Assembly (NCBI RefSeq): GCF_001279775.1 | Contig: NZ_LGDG01000061.1 | Span: 1 to 7,129 of the forward strand | From: Streptomyces sp. MMG1533 | GTDB taxonomy: Bacteria > Actinomycetota > Actinomycetes > Streptomycetales > Streptomycetaceae | Direction: 5' to 3' | Length of the DNA stretch: 7,129 bases | Shown here: positions 5,292 to 7,129 of the stretch, in pieces | How the letters are laid out: each line of letters begins with the position of its first letter | Numbering within the stretch: position 1 is the first letter of the stretch | Notes under the pieces: generated by a model | What the model was told of the DNA's origin: nothing | Databases searched by the model: none | What the model saw: the letters and a program-made list of their open reading frames with translations, nothing else | Translations under genes and position numbers: made by a program

Positions 5292-7106
5292 ATGCCAACC
5301 ATCGGGCAAAGACGCTCGACCACAAGACGCCTTCTCCACGGCATCACCAAGATCATGCTGCCGCTGACCGTCGTAGCCGGCGTCACCACCGTGACGGCAC
5401 CGGCTGCCTCCGCCGCCACCCCCACCCTCACCGTCGACCTGGGCACCACCACCGGAGCCTTCCACGGCGGCGCTTCCGGAGCGCTGTACGGCCTGTCCGG
5501 CCCGGACGTACCGACGAACAACCTCATCGAGGGGATGGGGCTGCAGACCACCAACACCAAGTACCAGGACGGACAGCAGCACACCGGTTCGGACGCCCTG
5601 GAGGTCGCCAAGCCCTTCGTCGACAGCGGCGGCAAAGACGTCATGATCTACATGACGGACGTGTACCGCAGGTGGCCGTACGAACGGGCCAGCTACGCCG
5701 AATTCCAGGCATACATGAAGACCCAGGTCGAGCAGGCGATGGCCAGCCCGTACAAGGACCAGATCGTCTTCGTCCCCTACAACGAGCCCGACGGCAACTG
5801 GTTCCCGGGCCTGCGCACCAACGGAGGGTCGCAGGCCGCGTTCAACGCCGAGTGGAAGCAGACCTACGACTTCATCAAGGGCATCTGGCCCGCGGCGCGT
5901 CTGGCCGGCCCCAACAACTCCAGCTACACCGACTCCGCCCTCAACAGCTTCCTCACCTACTGCAAGGCCAACAACTGCCTGCCCGACGTCGTGACCTGGC
6001 ACACCCTGGGCAGCCCGGCGGCCGTCCGCAGCACCGTCGACTCCTACCGCGCGCTGGAGACCGCGGCGGGGATCAGCACGCCACTGCCGATCAACCTCAA
6101 CGAGTACGCCTACCGGTACCACCTGACCGACCCCGGCCAGATGGTCCAGTGGATCGCGGCCCTCGAGGACAAGAAGGTCGACGGGAACCTGCCGTACTGG
6201 AACATCAACGGCCACCTCGGCGACTCCGCCGCCGGCCAGAACACCCCCAACGCCCAGTGGTGGCTGTACAACTGGTACAGCTCCATGAGCGGCAACACCG
6301 TCAAGGTCACCGGCGCCGCCAACGACGACGCCTACACCCTCCAGGGCCTGGCGAGCCTCGACACGGCCAAGAAGCAGGCCCGCGTCATCCTCGCCGGGGG
6401 CGGTACCAGCGGTGCCTCCGACACGGTCATCAAGAACATCCCCTCCTCGGTCTTCGGCAGCACCGTCCACGTCAGCGTGTTCCAGGACCGCTGGAGCGGT
6501 TACCTCGGCGCGGCGGCCACCCCGACCCGGCTCTCCGACGCCGATGTCGCCGTGGGCTCCGACGGCTCGATCACCCTTCCCATCACCCTCGACGCGATGT
6601 CCGCGTACCAGGTGATCGTCTCCCCGGGCGGCACCGGCAGCGCCACCGCCTCCGACAGCACCTGGTCGGCCAGCTACGAGGCCGAGAACGCCACCCTCAG
6701 CGGCAGCGGATACAACATCAACACCGAGGGCACCACCAGCAGCATCGCCAAGTTCGCCACCTCCGGCACCAAGGACGTCGGCGGTCTGCGCACCGACTCC
6801 ACCACGGTGATCTCCTTCCCCGTCTCCGTTCCCACCACCGGTGACTACAACCTGTCGGTGTTCGGCAACAGCTCTACCGCGGCATCCGCCGTCAAGGGCC
6901 CGACGAACGTGTACGCACGGGTCGACGGCGGCGCCTCACACAGGGTCGACATACCGGTGGGCTTCCAGTGGGTGGTGTGGGGGCACGACGACATCACCGG
7001 GCACCTCACCGCGGGCAGCCACACCATCCCCCTGGCCCCCAGCGGTGACAACGGCGCGGCGACCGTCGGCGCCGCCATCGTCGACCAGATCTACCTCCAT
7101 TACTAG
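5292..7106 (+). CDS. Secreted clan GH-A glycoside hydrolase (GH39-like) with C-terminal CBM6/CBM35-like domain
   Basis: A 604-residue exported enzyme. The signal peptide has a Tat-like TRRLLHG (11-17), a hydrophobic stretch (21-34) and an ASA site with likely cleavage after Ala41. Residues about 45-335 fit a (beta/alpha)8 barrel: VFVPYNEPDGNWF (159-171) contains the Asn-Glu-Pro motif of clan GH-A, making Glu165 the likely acid/base, and INLNEYAYRYH (267-277) offers Glu271 as the nucleophile. WHTLG (236-240) and NAQWWLYNWY (320-329) add aromatic residues likely to line the sugar pocket. A beta-sandwich segment follows (about 337-445), then a Gly/Ser/Thr linker (446-458), then a CBM6/CBM35-like module opening with YEAENATLSGSG (462-473) and ending VDQIYLHY. 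Cys224 and Cys229 could form a small disulfide loop. Clan GH-A enzymes retain configuration. Similar actinobacterial proteins are often labelled beta-xylosidase or CBM35 protein, but GH39 specificities vary widely (xylosides, iduronides, arabinosides and others), so the substrate is open. The 30-bp spacing ties it to the upstream hydrolase gene. Confidence 0.85.
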   Translation: MPTIGQRRSTTRRLLHGITKIMLPLTVVAGVTTVTAPAASAATPTLTVDLGTTTGAFHGGASGALYGLSGPDVPTNNLIEGMGLQTTNTKYQDGQQHTGSDALEVAKPFVDSGGKDVMIYMTDVYRRWPYERASYAEFQAYMKTQVEQAMASPYKDQIVFVPYNEPDGNWFPGLRTNGGSQAAFNAEWKQTYDFIKGIWPAARLAGPNNSSYTDSALNSFLTYCKANNCLPDVVTWHTLGSPAAVRSTVDSYRALETAAGISTPLPINLNEYAYRYHLTDPGQMVQWIAALEDKKVDGNLPYWNINGHLGDSAAGQNTPNAQWWLYNWYSSMSGNTVKVTGAANDDAYTLQGLASLDTAKKQARVILAGGGTSGASDTVIKNIPSSVFGSTVHVSVFQDRWSGYLGAAATPTRLSDADVAVGSDGSITLPITLDAMSAYQVIVSPGGTGSATASDSTWSASYEAENATLSGSGYNINTEGTTSSIAKFATSGTKDVGGLRTDSTTVISFPVSVPTTGDYNLSVFGNSSTAASAVKGPTNVYARVDGGASHRVDIPVGFQWVVWGHDDITGHLTAGSHTIPLAPSGDNGAATVGAAIVDQIYLHY

Positions 7107-7129
7107 GACGCCGACGTCAAGGGCACCAC
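7107..7129. other. Right-edge sequence after the last stop codon
   Basis: Only 23 bases remain after the TAG at 7104-7106. They include the 6-bp palindrome GACGTC but no gene start, ribosome site or hairpin can be supported, and any terminator of the operon would lie beyond the window. Confidence 0.6.

Noticed and set aside
3300..6470. 1056-codon open frame on the minus strand spanning both hydrolase genes
   Set aside because: Both sense genes are in the same reading frame, and the first codon base of this minus frame pairs with their third codon base, which is nearly always G or C. Stop codons need T there, so a long open frame is expected by chance. Its translation is a Gly/Val/Arg/Asp-rich low-complexity string without recognisable domains.
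7104..7129. Read-through of the TAG stop into a continuing open frame
   Set aside because: The 23 bases after TAG stay open in frame with GC at third positions, but that is uninformative at this length. The CBM-like domain already ends naturally at VDQIYLHY.

Overview
The window reads as chromosomal DNA of a high-GC actinomycete, most probably Streptomyces or a close relative. Codon third positions are almost all G or C. I saw no in-frame TTA leucine codon in the five genes. The lipoprotein and the secreted enzyme both carry arginine-rich, Tat-like signal peptides, and a sugar importer lacks its own ATPase gene, which is usual for Streptomyces carbohydrate transporters.

All five genes lie on the + strand. 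Bases 1-273 are a C-rich noncoding flank with an extreme C-tract (38-72) and a perfect tandem 22-bp repeat (211-254); each repeat copy contains a 14-bp palindromic element. Next come a sugar-binding lipoprotein (274-1518) and two MalF/MalG-type permeases (1538-2521 and 2518-3342, overlapping by 4 bp). A 107-bp gap precedes a cytoplasmic (alpha/alpha)6-barrel glycoside hydrolase of the GH63/GH37-like (MGH1-type) group (3450-5261). After 30 bp there is a secreted clan GH-A (GH39-like) glycoside hydrolase with a C-terminal CBM6/CBM35-like domain (5292-7106). The last 23 bp hold no identifiable feature.

The genes fit one glycan-use route. The secreted enzyme would bind a polysaccharide through its C-terminal module and release an oligosaccharide. 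The lipoprotein would capture it and the two permeases import it, probably powered by an ATPase encoded elsewhere such as MsiK. The cytoplasmic hydrolase would then cleave it. Enzyme classes and transporter roles are well supported by motifs; the substrate cannot be read from this sequence. The tandem palindromes are the best candidate for the locus's regulatory switch, but no regulator gene is visible here. The most distinctive features are that repeat and the unusual pairing of a secreted GH-A enzyme with an intracellular GH63-like enzyme around one importer. I see no CRISPR array, mobile element, tRNA or rRNA.
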